The notes under the pieces were generated by a model. The model ran no database searches, had not been told where the DNA came from, and worked only from the letters and a program-made list of their open reading frames with translations. A stretch of DNA of 64,000 bases. Origin: Sulfurovum sp. Lineage in GTDB: Bacteria; Campylobacterota; Campylobacteria; Campylobacterales; Sulfurovaceae. This document shows, piece by piece, positions 1 through 6,536 of the stretch. The stretch spans positions 124,001 through 188,000 of the forward strand of contig JALTVI010000018.1 in NCBI GenBank assembly GCA_027049035.1, given 5' to 3'. The stretch's first letter is position 1; each line of letters starts with the position of its first letter. The position numbers and the translations under genes were made by a program.

Positions 1-481
1 TGGTGTACTCCAGTTCGGAGGTGAGCAGGTACTCCTCTTTCATAGGCTGTGGGCAGTTTTTGGGGTAGATGCACGTCGAGCCCAGGAACATCAGCTTCTT
101 GACACTGTGTTTGAAGCTCTGGTGGATGATGTTGTTCTGTATCTGCAGGTTCTCGTAGATGAAGTCCGCACGGTAGGTGTTGTTGGCGACAATGCCGCCT
201 ACCTTGGCTGCAGCTAGGAAAACAAATTCGGGTTGATGGCGTTCGAAGAAGTCTGCAACTGCCTGAGTATCCAGGAGATCGAGATTTTCCCAGTCTATTG
301 GTGTATTGGTGTATTGGTTATTGGTTACTGGGGGACGGGTGTGGTAATTGGCTATGATGTTGGTGTAACCCTTTTCCAGCAGGTTTTTAATGATGGCTGA
401 GCCTACAAGACCTGTGCCGCCGGCTACAAAAATTTTACTCTTTTTGGTTATTGGTGTATTGGTATATTGGTTATTGGACAT
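1..481 (-). CDS. fcl: GDP-L-fucose synthase, N-terminal part (cut by window start)
   Basis: Predicted NADPH-dependent epimerase/reductase making GDP-L-fucose from the 4-keto sugar produced by Gmd. About 160 residues are visible. The Rossmann motif VAGGTGLVGSA is near residues 19-29, FLAAAKVGGI near 84-93, and the GSTCIYP segment with the catalytic-serine region is near 136-142; all are typical of this SDR family. The first ATG (479-481) lies inside the end of the upstream four-helix-bundle gene, 11 nt before that gene's stop. Two heptad arrays are read as protein: residues 2-13 and about 51-62, both containing the string NNQYTNTPI, which normal family members lack. It lies downstream of gmd with a cassette between them. 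The call is firm; the true start could be any codon just before the Rossmann strand. Confidence 0.88.
   Translation of the reverse strand, partial: MSNNQYTNTPITKKSKIFVAGGTGLVGSAIIKNLLEKGYTNIIANYHTRPPVTNNQYTNTPIDWENLDLLDTQAVADFFERHQPEFVFLAAAKVGGIVANNTYRADFIYENLQIQNNIIHQSFKHSVKKLMFLGSTCIYPKNCPQPMKEEYLLTSELEYT
297..332. repeat. Heptad array inside fcl (ATTGGTGT/ATTGGTT family)
   Basis: Consecutive units of 8, 8, 7 and 7 bp (ATTGGTGT twice, ATTGGTT twice) followed by a degenerate unit. Read on the minus strand it adds a short Asn/Thr/Pro-rich stretch to fcl and keeps the frame. It is the same sequence class as the arrays at 444, 855, 36132, 56841, 61728 and 62331. Confidence 0.85.
444..477. repeat. 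Heptad array, inner flank of cassette 1
   Basis: Units TTGGTTA, TTGGTGTA, TTGGTATA, TTGGTTA, then TTGG (7, 8, 8 and 7 bp, total 30 before the partial unit). It contains the stop codon of the four-helix-bundle gene (471-473) and encodes residues 2-13 of fcl in another frame. Confidence 0.85.
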
Positions 482-839
482 TTGTAGTTTTCCTTTTGAT
501 ACTTTCTATAAAACTGTTAAGCTTTTTGCCTAATGTATTGATATAGTTCATCATCTCTTCGAAGAGTGCTTTGTCAATTAGACTACGCTTGTAAAGCAGA
601 TAGATCCAATGTTTTGACTCCCATAGGGAACCTCTGGCATTGTAGTAGAACTTCATACTGTCTCTATAGTGAAACCTGCCATAACCTTCTGCGATATTTG
701 CACCGATTGAATCGATGGAACGTAAAGTTTGATCACCAATATTGTATTTTAGATTGTTTGGCATGGCCTGATAAATGTTCCATATCTTTTCACTCAGTTT
801 CAATGACAGTTGATAAATTTCCAGATTACCAAGTTCCAA
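471..839 (-). CDS. Four-helix-bundle protein (23S rRNA intervening-sequence protein family)
   Basis: A 122-residue all-helical protein of the TIGR02436/IVS-protein family, also related to the Avd accessory protein of diversity-generating retroelements. Family hallmarks seen are SIGANIAEGYGR near residues 44-55 and FYYNARGSLWES near 64-75. The start is a TTG at 837-839, chosen because AAGGAG lies about 9 nt upstream. The stop lies within the inner heptad array, and the last 11 nt overlap the fcl start, so translational coupling is plausible. No biochemical function is established for free-standing members; related proteins form oligomeric bundles that bind nucleic acid. A second, diverged homologue at 2087-2440 has the same array setting. 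Confidence 0.85.
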   Translation of the reverse strand: MELGNLEIYQLSLKLSEKIWNIYQAMPNNLKYNIGDQTLRSIDSIGANIAEGYGRFHYRDSMKFYYNARGSLWESKHWIYLLYKRSLIDKALFEEMMNYINTLGKKLNSFIESIKRKTTNVQ

Positions 840-854
840 TGCACACTCCTTGTC

Positions 855-882
855 ACCAATAACCAGTAACTAGTAACCAATG
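855..882. repeat. Heptad array, outer flank of cassette 1
   Basis: Exactly four 7-bp units: ACCAATA, ACCAGTA, ACTAGTA, ACCAATG. It is inverted relative to the array at 444-477 and lies just upstream of the RBS of the cassette gene and just downstream of the gmd stop (896). Confidence 0.85.
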
Positions 883-895
883 GCACGATCATGAA

Positions 896-2053
896 TTACT
901 CAAAGTAATTCATGATCGTATATCCGCCTTCTTTCAGATACTGGTCCTTGGTCATCAGGTGCAGGTCCGATTTCATCATATCGTTGACGAGCTCTTCGAG
1001 TTTATATTCGCGTTTCCATCCCAGTTTCTGTTCGGCTTTGGTCGGGTCACCGATGAGCAGGTCGACCTCTGTCGGACGGAAGTAGCGCGGGTCGACGGCG
1101 ACGACCGTCGTTCCGACTAAATCTTGAATGTTGAATGTTGAATTTTGAATGACAGCGTTTGCTCTTTCTACGTCAACAGATTTGACGATACCGACTTCAT
1201 CGATGCCTTCACCTTTGAACTCCAGTTCGATGCCGACATAGGCGAAGGCCATGCGTACAAAGTCTCTGACCGCGGTGGTGACGCCTGTGGCGATGACCCA
1301 GTCTTCGGGTTCGTCCGCCTGGAGGATCATCCACATCATTTTGACGTAGTCCTTCGCATGTCCCCAGTCACGCTTGGCATCGAGGTTGCCCAGGTAGAGT
1401 TTGTCCTGAAGTCCCAGCGCGATTTTGGATGCTGCACGGGTGATCTTTCTGGTAACGAATGTCTCTCCGCGTACGGGAGACTCATGGTTGAAGAGAATGC
1501 CGTTACAGGCGAACATGTCGTACGCCTCCCGGTAGTTGACGGTGATCCAGTAGGCGTACATCTTGGCGACCGCATAGGGGGAACGCGGGTAGAAAGGGGT
1601 GGTCTCGCTCTGCGGCACCTCCTGCACCTTTCCGAAGAGTTCCGAGGTGGATGCCTGGTAGATGCGTGTCTTCTTCTCGAGGCCGAGCAGACGGACCGCT
1701 TCGAGGATACGCAGTGTCCCCGTCCCGTCTGCATTGGCGACATACTCGGGTGTTTCGAAAGAGACGGCAACATGGCTCATGGCAGCCAGATTGTAGATCT
1801 CGTCGGGCTGTACCTCCTGGATGATCCGTGTCAGGTTCATGGAGTCGGTCATCTCTCCGTAGTGCAGGATGAAGTTCCTGTTCTCGACATGCGGATCCTG
1901 GTAGAGATGGTCGATACGGTCGGTGTTGAAGAGGGACGCCCTTCGTTTAATACCGTGGACGATGTATCCTTTTTTCAGAAGGAATTCTGCTAAGTAAGAG
2001 CCATCCTGCCCTGTAATACCCGTAATCAATGCTACTTTTTGTTTTTCTGTCAT
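896..2053 (-). CDS. gmd: GDP-mannose 4,6-dehydratase
   Basis: Converts GDP-mannose to GDP-4-keto-6-deoxymannose, the first step to GDP-fucose and related deoxysugars for surface polysaccharides. This is a cytosolic SDR enzyme of 385 residues. The NADP-binding motif [11 protein letters not shown] is at 11-21, the catalytic Thr/Glu region STSELFG at about 135-141, and the YxxxK motif has Tyr160 and Lys164. The family PRYFRPTEV segment follows an extra stretch at about residues 303-311 (NSTFNIQD), encoded by a four-unit heptad array. The start ATG has an AAGGAAC ribosome-binding site immediately after the array at 2069-2098. It is co-directional with manC upstream and fcl downstream. Confidence 0.95.
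   Translation of the reverse strand: MTEKQKVALITGITGQDGSYLAEFLLKKGYIVHGIKRRASLFNTDRIDHLYQDPHVENRNFILHYGEMTDSMNLTRIIQEVQPDEIYNLAAMSHVAVSFETPEYVANADGTGTLRILEAVRLLGLEKKTRIYQASTSELFGKVQEVPQSETTPFYPRSPYAVAKMYAYWITVNYREAYDMFACNGILFNHESPVRGETFVTRKITRAASKIALGLQDKLYLGNLDAKRDWGHAKDYVKMMWMILQADEPEDWVIATGVTTAVRDFVRMAFAYVGIELEFKGEGIDEVGIVKSVDVERANAVIQNSTFNIQDLVGTTVVAVDPRYFRPTEVDLLIGDPTKAEQKLGWKREYKLEELVNDMMKSDLHLMTKDQYLKEGGYTIMNYFE
1121..1148. repeat. Heptad array inside gmd
   Basis: Four 7-bp units on the plus strand: ATCTTGA, ATGTTGA, ATGTTGA, ATTTTGA. It is read through in frame on the minus strand, giving a short polar insert before the conserved PRYFRP segment of Gmd. Units match those of the array at 3215-3249 in manC. 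Confidence 0.85.
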
Positions 2054-2068
2054 TTTGTTCCTTTTTTT

Positions 2069-2098
2069 CGTGTTACGTACTACGTGTTACGTGTTACG
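2069..2098. repeat. Heptad array, inner flank of cassette 2
   Basis: Four units with the second one variant (CGTACTA among CGTGTTA units). It contains the last codons and stop of the four-helix-bundle gene. The gmd RBS follows directly. Confidence 0.85.
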
Positions 2099-2440
2099 AT
2101 TTTTGTTGAGGCTGTTTTTCAGTTTGGACAACATCGAGAGAATGTGATCCGCTTCATCGATCCATCTCTTCCCCTCTTTTTTGTCGATGTAGCCTATATC
2201 CATTCCGATATAGGTCTGCGTCGCAAATTCGGCGGCGGAACCTTTGGCGATGTCCAGGAACCTGAGCTGCTCTTTGATGGACTCTTTCTCCATACCTTCG
2301 GCAATGTTGCTCGGAATGGAGAGACCCGCCCGAGTAATCTGGTCCCTGAAACCGAAATCCCGACAATCACGGAACGCTTTGTAGACATTGGCGGAAAGTC
2401 TGGCACTCTTCTTCCAAACATCCAGTTTCTCACATTTCAT
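2087..2440 (-). CDS. Four-helix-bundle protein (IVS-protein family), second copy
   Basis: A 117-residue member of the same family as 471-839. It shows the conserved SIPSNIAEGMEKES segment (near residues 41-54) and the RFLDIAKGSAAE segment (near 60-71). The two copies share only family motifs, so they are not a recent duplication. The ATG at 2438-2440 follows an AAGGA site. The last residues (NRNT) and the stop are encoded by the flanking heptad array. It sits co-directionally between manC and gmd, so it would be on the polysaccharide transcript. Its function is not established; coupling with the flanking arrays is the main clue. Confidence 0.87.
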   Translation of the reverse strand: MKCEKLDVWKKSARLSANVYKAFRDCRDFGFRDQITRAGLSIPSNIAEGMEKESIKEQLRFLDIAKGSAAEFATQTYIGMDIGYIDKKEGKRWIDEADHILSMLSKLKNSLNKNRNT

Positions 2441-2452
2441 TTTTCATTCCTT

Positions 2453-2480
2453 CGTAACACATAGCACGTAACACGTAACG
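2453..2480. repeat. Heptad array, outer flank of cassette 2
   Basis: Four 7-bp units (CGTAACA, CATAGCA, CGTAACA, CGTAACG), inverted with respect to 2069-2098. It abuts the manC stop codon (2481-2483) exactly. Confidence 0.85.
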
Positions 2481-3986
2481 CTAGGTTCTCTGATAATCAT
2501 CGGAGAGCCTCACAATATCATCTTCCCCCACATACTCGCCCACCTGCGCCTCTATCATGACCAGCGGGATCCTGCCGACGTTCTCGAGGCGGTGGATCTC
2601 ACCCATGGGGATGTAGGTCGATTCGTTCGCACGGACCAGATACTCCTTGTCCCCGCAGGTGACAGTGGCGGTACCGGAGACGACAATCCAGTGTTCTGAG
2701 CGGTGGAAGTGCTTCTGCAGGGAGAGACGCTTGCCCGGCTTGACGACGATACGCTTGACCTTGTAGCCATTCGATTCATCCAGGATGGTGTAGGTCCCCC
2801 AGGGGCGGTGTGCGGTAACATGGATATTGGGCAGTTCAGAATTTCTTTCCTTGAGCTGTGTGACCACCTCTTTGACCTTCTGTGAGCTTCCTTTTCTGGA
2901 AATGAGAAGGGCATCGGCCGTATCCACGATGAGCAGGTCGTCCACATTAACAACGGCAACTTGTTTGTTGGAGATGATCAAGTTGCCTGTTGCGTGATCG
3001 GTAATTGGTAAATGGTGATTGGGATTTTGCTCTTTTTTCGAATCACTAATCACTAATGACGAATTACTATGCTCATCTTTTGGCAGTTCTTCATAGAGGG
3101 CATCGAAACTTCCCAGATCGCTCCAGCCGATGTCGGCGGGTACCACTTTGACATTGTCACTCTTTTCCATCACGGCGTAGTCTATAGACTCAGATGGAAT
3201 GGACTCCATCTGAGAATGTTGAATTCTTAATGTTGAATGTTGAATTTTTTTCTGGTCGAAAGCTTTCTTGCAGGCTTCGTAGATTTCAGGGGCGTGTTTT
3301 TGCAGTTCGTCGAGGAAGATGCCGGCTTTGAAGCAGAACATACCGGAGTTCCAGTAGTACTTTAGTGCTAAGTGCTGCGTGCTAAGTGTTACGTTTTCTG
3401 CAAGGTAGCCTTCGGCAGTTTTTAAATCAGGCTTCTCTTTAAAAGAGACCACATCCAACCCTCCTGTCGTAGCACGTAACCCGTAACCCGTAGCACTCAT
3501 GTCAGGCTCTGCCTGAATATATCCAAACCCTGTTTCCGGGTAGTGCGGAGTGATGCCGAATGTGACGAGGCTGCCCTGTTCTGCCAGCGCTTTGGCCTTG
3601 GCAACGGCTTCAAGGTAGGCGTTTTCATCTTTGATGAGGTGGTCCGATGGGGTGACGAGCACCGTCTCTTCCGGGTCGAGTGCCATACAGGCGAGTGCGA
3701 TGGCGGGGGCTGTGTTGCGGCCGACAGGCTCGAGAAGATAGCGTGATTCGTGACTCGTGATTCGTGATTGGTTTTGGTTGAGTTCTTCGATCTGGTCGAC
3801 TGCCAGGAAATACTGCTCCGCATTGGAGACGATGAACTGCCTGTCACAGGCTTTCTGGTTGCGTGTAACGGTCTTCTGAAAGAGCGATTCGTTCCCGAAG
3901 AGCTTGACAAACTGTTTGGGCATCAGCGTTCGGCTCAGCGGCCACAGACGTGTACCGCTGCCGCCGCACAGTATAATGTTGGTCAT
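2481..3986 (-). CDS. manC: Mannose-1-phosphate guanylyltransferase / mannose-6-phosphate isomerase
   Basis: Bifunctional enzyme: an N-terminal nucleotidyltransferase makes GDP-mannose from GTP and mannose-1-phosphate, and a C-terminal type II cupin isomerase interconverts fructose-6-phosphate and mannose-6-phosphate. The GGSGTRLWPLSR signature is at residues 8-19, GWSDLGS is in the middle, and the isomerase metal-binding region KPGKRLSLQKHFHRSEHW is near the C-terminus. It is 501 residues long, longer than the roughly 455-480 usual for the family. The excess corresponds to six in-frame heptad arrays at about residues 73-82, 164-173, 199-208, 246-258, 307-316 and 322-331, all between recognisable conserved blocks. 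It is the first enzyme of the GDP-fucose branch, upstream of gmd. Whether the interrupted enzyme is fully active is not visible. Confidence 0.93.
   Translation of the reverse strand: MTNIILCGGSGTRLWPLSRTLMPKQFVKLFGNESLFQKTVTRNQKACDRQFIVSNAEQYFLAVDQIEELNQNQSRITSHESRYLLEPVGRNTAPAIALACMALDPEETVLVTPSDHLIKDENAYLEAVAKAKALAEQGSLVTFGITPHYPETGFGYIQAEPDMSATGYGLRATTGGLDVVSFKEKPDLKTAEGYLAENVTLSTQHLALKYYWNSGMFCFKAGIFLDELQKHAPEIYEACKKAFDQKKIQHSTLRIQHSQMESIPSESIDYAVMEKSDNVKVVPADIGWSDLGSFDALYEELPKDEHSNSSLVISDSKKEQNPNHHLPITDHATGNLIISNKQVAVVNVDDLLIVDTADALLISRKGSSQKVKEVVTQLKERNSELPNIHVTAHRPWGTYTILDESNGYKVKRIVVKPGKRLSLQKHFHRSEHWIVVSGTATVTCGDKEYLVRANESTYIPMGEIHRLENVGRIPLVMIEAQVGEYVGEDDIVRLSDDYQRT
2996..3023. repeat. 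Heptad array in manC (units like AATTGGT)
   Basis: Four degenerate 7-bp units (GATCGGT, AATTGGT, AAATGGT, GATTGGG). It faces the array at 3041-3068, 17 bp away, in roughly inverted orientation. The pair looks like a cassette without a gene. Confidence 0.7.
3041..3068. repeat. Heptad array in manC (AATCACT units)
   Basis: Four 7-bp units: AATCACT, AATCACT, AATGACG, AATTACT. Together with 2996-3023 it encodes an Asn/Ser/His-rich insert of roughly 29 residues in ManC. Confidence 0.8.
3189..3214. repeat. Perfect 10-bp inverted repeat inside manC
   Basis: CTCAGATGGA and its reverse complement TCCATCTGAG are separated by 6 bp. It immediately abuts the heptad array at 3215. It encodes the peptide SQMESIPSES in ManC and would form a stable hairpin in the mRNA. 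Confidence 0.75.
3215..3249. repeat. Heptad array in manC (AATGTTG units)
   Basis: Units AATGTTG, AATTCTT, AATGTTG, AATGTTG, then a decayed AATTTTT. It encodes the repeated IQHS motif of the protein (residues about 246-258). The unit is the same as in the gmd array at 1121. Confidence 0.85.
3364..3391. repeat. Heptad array in manC (AGTGCTA units)
   Basis: Four 7-bp units: AGTGCTA, AGTGCTG, CGTGCTA, AGTGTTA. Read in frame as about residues 199-208. Confidence 0.8.
3468..3495. repeat. Heptad array in manC (CGTAACC/CGTAGCA units)
   Basis: Four 7-bp units: CGTAGCA, CGTAACC, CGTAACC, CGTAGCA. Read in frame as about residues 164-173. The unit is close to that of cassette 2 (CGTAACA). Confidence 0.85.
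3742..3769. repeat. Heptad array in manC (CGTGATT units)
   Basis: Four 7-bp units: CGTGATT, CGTGACT, CGTGATT, CGTGATT. It encodes NQSRITSHES near residues 73-82. The second unit is the variant one, as in cassette 2. Confidence 0.88.
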
Positions 3987-4075
3987 ATTCTCATCTCCCT
4001 GGATAATGGCAGTATTATACCATGTTGCAATGATATTTCTTTTGTGAAGATTGGTATGTGGGACACGTATTCATG

Positions 4076-5086
4076 CTAGCAATCCCGCTTCTGCCTCTTG
4101 ATCATGGTGCCGAGTACAAAATAGAGCAGGGCGGTGTTGAGGAGGAAGAGGAGCAGCAGGTAGCCTTCGTCCATCTTCTTGTCCTGCATCAGTCCGGTAA
4201 TGGAGTAGACCGCTTGGAGCATACCGAAGAAGATGACCGTTTTACGGGTATCTTCCATGAAGAAGTGCCTGGCGATATGGTGCATATGGCAGCGGTCGGC
4301 GGAGAATGCCGAACGTCCCCGCAGTTTTCGGCGTACCATGACGATGAGCGTGTCGAAGATGGGGAGTGCTGCGATGAAGAGCACACTGACAGTGGGGAGG
4401 TAGGCCAGTGACTTGATGGCCAGAACGGAGATGATGAAGCCCAGTGTCAGGGAGCCGCTGTCTCCCATGAAGATGGAAGCGGGATGCCAGTTGAAGAGCA
4501 GAAAGGCGGCAAGTGCGGCGATAAACGCCAGAGAGAGAGCCGTCATAAAGGTATCGTGGTGCTGGTAGCCGACAATGAAAAAGGAGCCCAGTATCACGAT
4601 GCTGATGGTAGCCGCCAGCCCGTCCAGGCCGTCGATGAGGTTCAATGCATTGGTAAAGCCGGATACTGCAAAGATCGTGAAGGGGATTGCAAACCAGCCG
4701 AATGAGACGGGTATGCCGAAGAAGCTTCCCACATCGTCGATGATCAGGCCGTCGAAAGAGAGAAATATCGTAGCGATGATGAGTACGATGAATTTGGTCT
4801 TGGGGGAGGTGTCATGATGGTCGTCGAGCACCCCTACGATGAAAACCATAAAGATGGCCAGCAGCGTCCAGATGTACTGGAGCATAAGATCAAAGTGGAA
4901 ACAGGGCAGTACAATGGCGGCTGCCAGAAAGAATCCGATACCTGCGCCGCGGGGGGTATGGTTGACATGGGTACTTCTCTCGTTGGGGATGTCAATCAGC
5001 CCCAGCTTCGGCGCATACTTCCGTACCAGACGGACCAAGAGCCAGGAGAGAAGAAACGTCAACAGGAACTCTATGACAATCGACAC
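4076..5086 (-). CDS. Undecaprenyl-phosphate sugar-1-phosphate transferase (WecA/MraY family)
   Basis: Multi-pass inner-membrane enzyme that transfers a sugar-1-phosphate from a UDP-sugar to undecaprenyl phosphate, starting assembly of an O-antigen or similar glycan. Signature segments seen are ERSTHVNHTPRGAG near the N-terminus, GVLDDHHDTSPKTK (DD motif), NALNLIDGLDGLAA, and FMGDSGSLTLG. All are typical of the WecA/WbpL/MraY glycosyltransferase-4 family. I prefer the GTG at 5084-5086 because AGGGGGAG lies about 8 nt upstream and the first membrane helix follows at once. An ATG at 5143 would add 19 polar residues. It lies 89 bp upstream of manC, co-directional. The substrate sugar cannot be told from sequence. 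Confidence 0.88.
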   Translation of the reverse strand: MSIVIEFLLTFLLSWLLVRLVRKYAPKLGLIDIPNERSTHVNHTPRGAGIGFFLAAAIVLPCFHFDLMLQYIWTLLAIFMVFIVGVLDDHHDTSPKTKFIVLIIATIFLSFDGLIIDDVGSFFGIPVSFGWFAIPFTIFAVSGFTNALNLIDGLDGLAATISIVILGSFFIVGYQHHDTFMTALSLAFIAALAAFLLFNWHPASIFMGDSGSLTLGFIISVLAIKSLAYLPTVSVLFIAALPIFDTLIVMVRRKLRGRSAFSADRCHMHHIARHFFMEDTRKTVIFFGMLQAVYSITGLMQDKKMDEGYLLLLFLLNTALLYFVLGTMIKRQKRDC

Positions 5087-5236
5087 ACTACCGCTCCCCC
5101 TCGTTTTTGTAGTCAGGTGTATTATACCATCCAAAAGTGACATTTGTGTGACATTTTCAAAAAAGTGCCGCCAATTGTAACAATTTCGGCCATCGATGCC
5201 TCAATGGAATAGGGGGTCATTCCAAATAGAGACTTA

Positions 5237-6424
5237 TCAGTATAAAAACCCAAACAACCAAAGCGGCATTGCATTGTCATACCCACTCTCTATATCGTCT
5301 ATCACCAAATAGGCATTTTGCACGCCTATGATCTGCTTGGCATCTTTGGATTTCCCGCCTACCTCCAGTATGATCTTTTCATCGACCAGGAAGTCGCCCT
5401 GATGGTGGTAGTGCACCTGATGAGTGGTTGACAGTTGTGAGACCAAGAAACTCTCCCGTACGGCACCCACATCCGCTTTGGCACACAGGACGGCAAAAAG
5501 GTTGGGATTGTTGAGGAGTATTTTATTGGGGGCTTGAATGGTTTTGTGCCCTTTGCTACCTCTAACGATGTTAAGAAGGGAGCCTTTTTGCATATACTCC
5601 AAGTACTTGGAGAGAGTACTCCATGAGACACCGGCACTCGCAGAAAGCTTAGACTTGTTGACTTCATAGGGGGTCGTACTGCAGAGCATATAGAGCACTT
5701 TTTTAAGCGCATCGAGCTTTTCATAGCTGATGTTGAAAATGGATGCCAGGTCACTGTCTATTGTCGTGTTAACCACTTCTAGCAATCGGTCGCTGTAGGA
5801 GCTAATACCCTCTTTGAAGAAAGGGTATGCACCATGATCCAAATAGTCAGAGAAGTGTTCCAGAGGCTTCACCTCACTGAGTATATCTACGGTGATATCT
5901 TCGTGAGAAGTGACGATCTCATCTAGCGTATATGAGGGAAGACGTGCAATGTTCTTGAGTGCAAGATATTCTCTGAAAGAGAGTACGGGCATTTCATAGA
6001 CCAGGGCTCTTCGTGAAAGATCGCCTATTTCATGTTTGATATTCATCGCAGAGGAGCCGGAGAAGATCACTTGAAGATCGGTAAAGTCATAGATCGCTTT
6101 GATATGTGCAGAGAAGTCCTTGACCTTGTGTATCTCATCGAGCAGAAGCAGCTTGCCGCCGTGGGTATAGAAGTCATCGGCTATGGCATAAATATCTGCA
6201 TTGAGAACAGAAGGGTGGTCGCAGGAGATATAGAGGATTTGGGAAGATTTATACTTGCTTGCCTTTGCATACTGATGCATCAGCGTTGTTTTGCCCGATC
6301 CTCTGCCCCCTACGATACCGATGACCTGGGCGGAAAAATCTATCTGTTCATACAGAAAACGCTTGAATGCGGAGGGTTTTGTACTCAAAAAGCGTTTCGA
6401 AAGCTTACTTAATATAGGTATCAT
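5237..6424 (-). CDS. AAA-type ATPase with DUF4143-like C-terminal domain
   Basis: A 395-residue ATPase of the AAA_14/DUF4143 class. Walker A is GGRGSGKTT at 39-47 and Walker B is LLLLDEIHKV near residue 92-101. A middle segment (roughly 150-280) and a C-terminal region ending in VGGKSKDAKQIIGV resemble the restriction-like fold reported for the family. Members are common in accessory loci and their role is not established. It is followed, at the same strand but with a shorter homologue elsewhere, by 36272-37363. A 34-bp copy of its 3' end is found at 8757-8790, just upstream of the primase-helicase gene, evidence of a former tandem or recombined copy. Confidence 0.8.
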   Translation of the reverse strand: MIPILSKLSKRFLSTKPSAFKRFLYEQIDFSAQVIGIVGGRGSGKTTLMHQYAKASKYKSSQILYISCDHPSVLNADIYAIADDFYTHGGKLLLLDEIHKVKDFSAHIKAIYDFTDLQVIFSGSSAMNIKHEIGDLSRRALVYEMPVLSFREYLALKNIARLPSYTLDEIVTSHEDITVDILSEVKPLEHFSDYLDHGAYPFFKEGISSYSDRLLEVVNTTIDSDLASIFNISYEKLDALKKVLYMLCSTTPYEVNKSKLSASAGVSWSTLSKYLEYMQKGSLLNIVRGSKGHKTIQAPNKILLNNPNLFAVLCAKADVGAVRESFLVSQLSTTHQVHYHHQGDFLVDEKIILEVGGKSKDAKQIIGVQNAYLVIDDIESGYDNAMPLWLFGFLY

Positions 6425-6536
6425 TTTTTCTCTTTTTATATGAAATGCATTTAATAGTTAAAACATTATAGTATAAAATACATTTAATAGCAAATGAGTG
6501 TTATCATTATACTTTAAGCATTAAATTACATAGTGA
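6425..6536. other. AT-rich spacer between ATPase and primase-helicase
   Basis: It holds two near-identical stretches, ATGAAATGCATTTAATAG (6439-6456) and AAATACATTTAATAGC (6476-6491), a degenerate direct repeat that could be an operator for the ATPase gene reading leftward. No gene is seen. Confidence 0.4.

Larger units (their letters stand above)
444..882 (-). mobile_element. Candidate heptad-array / four-helix-bundle cassette 1
   Basis: A 439-bp unit between gmd and fcl: outer array 855-882, RBS AAGGAG, a four-helix-bundle gene, and inner array 444-477 in which the gene's stop codon lies. The two arrays are imperfect inverted copies (GGTTATTGG on one side, CCAATAACC on the other). Cassette 2 at 2069-2480 has the same order of parts. 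Calling it mobile is inference: no transposase or target duplication was identified. It resembles the 23S rRNA intervening sequences, which encode proteins of this family between inverted flanks. Confidence 0.5.
2069..2480 (-). mobile_element. Candidate heptad-array / four-helix-bundle cassette 2
   Basis: A 412-bp unit between manC and gmd. The left array (2069-2098) has units CGTGTTA, CGTACTA, CGTGTTA, CGTGTTA. The right array (2453-2480) has CGTAACA, CATAGCA, CGTAACA, CGTAACG and is nearly its reverse complement, so a transcript could fold a stem of about 28 bp around the gene. The gene, its RBS and its stop are arranged as in cassette 1, but the repeat unit differs. Mobility is inference. 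Confidence 0.5.

Noticed and set aside
1145-1993. Long plus-strand frame opposite gmd, and similar ones opposite hsdR and ilvD
   Set aside because: Antisense shadow of strongly coding genes, with no family resemblance.
444-2480. A diversity-generating retroelement, since the four-helix-bundle proteins resemble Avd
   Set aside because: No reverse transcriptase, template repeat or variable repeat is seen within the window.
297-3769. Possibility that the short repeats are a CRISPR array
   Set aside because: Units are 7-8 bp, directly tandem without spacers, and no cas genes are present.
5160-5236. A third tRNA-Ser core near 5210 (AATAGGGGGTCATT)
   Set aside because: Only a short G-run is shared with the 27-bp core; too weak to call an attachment site.
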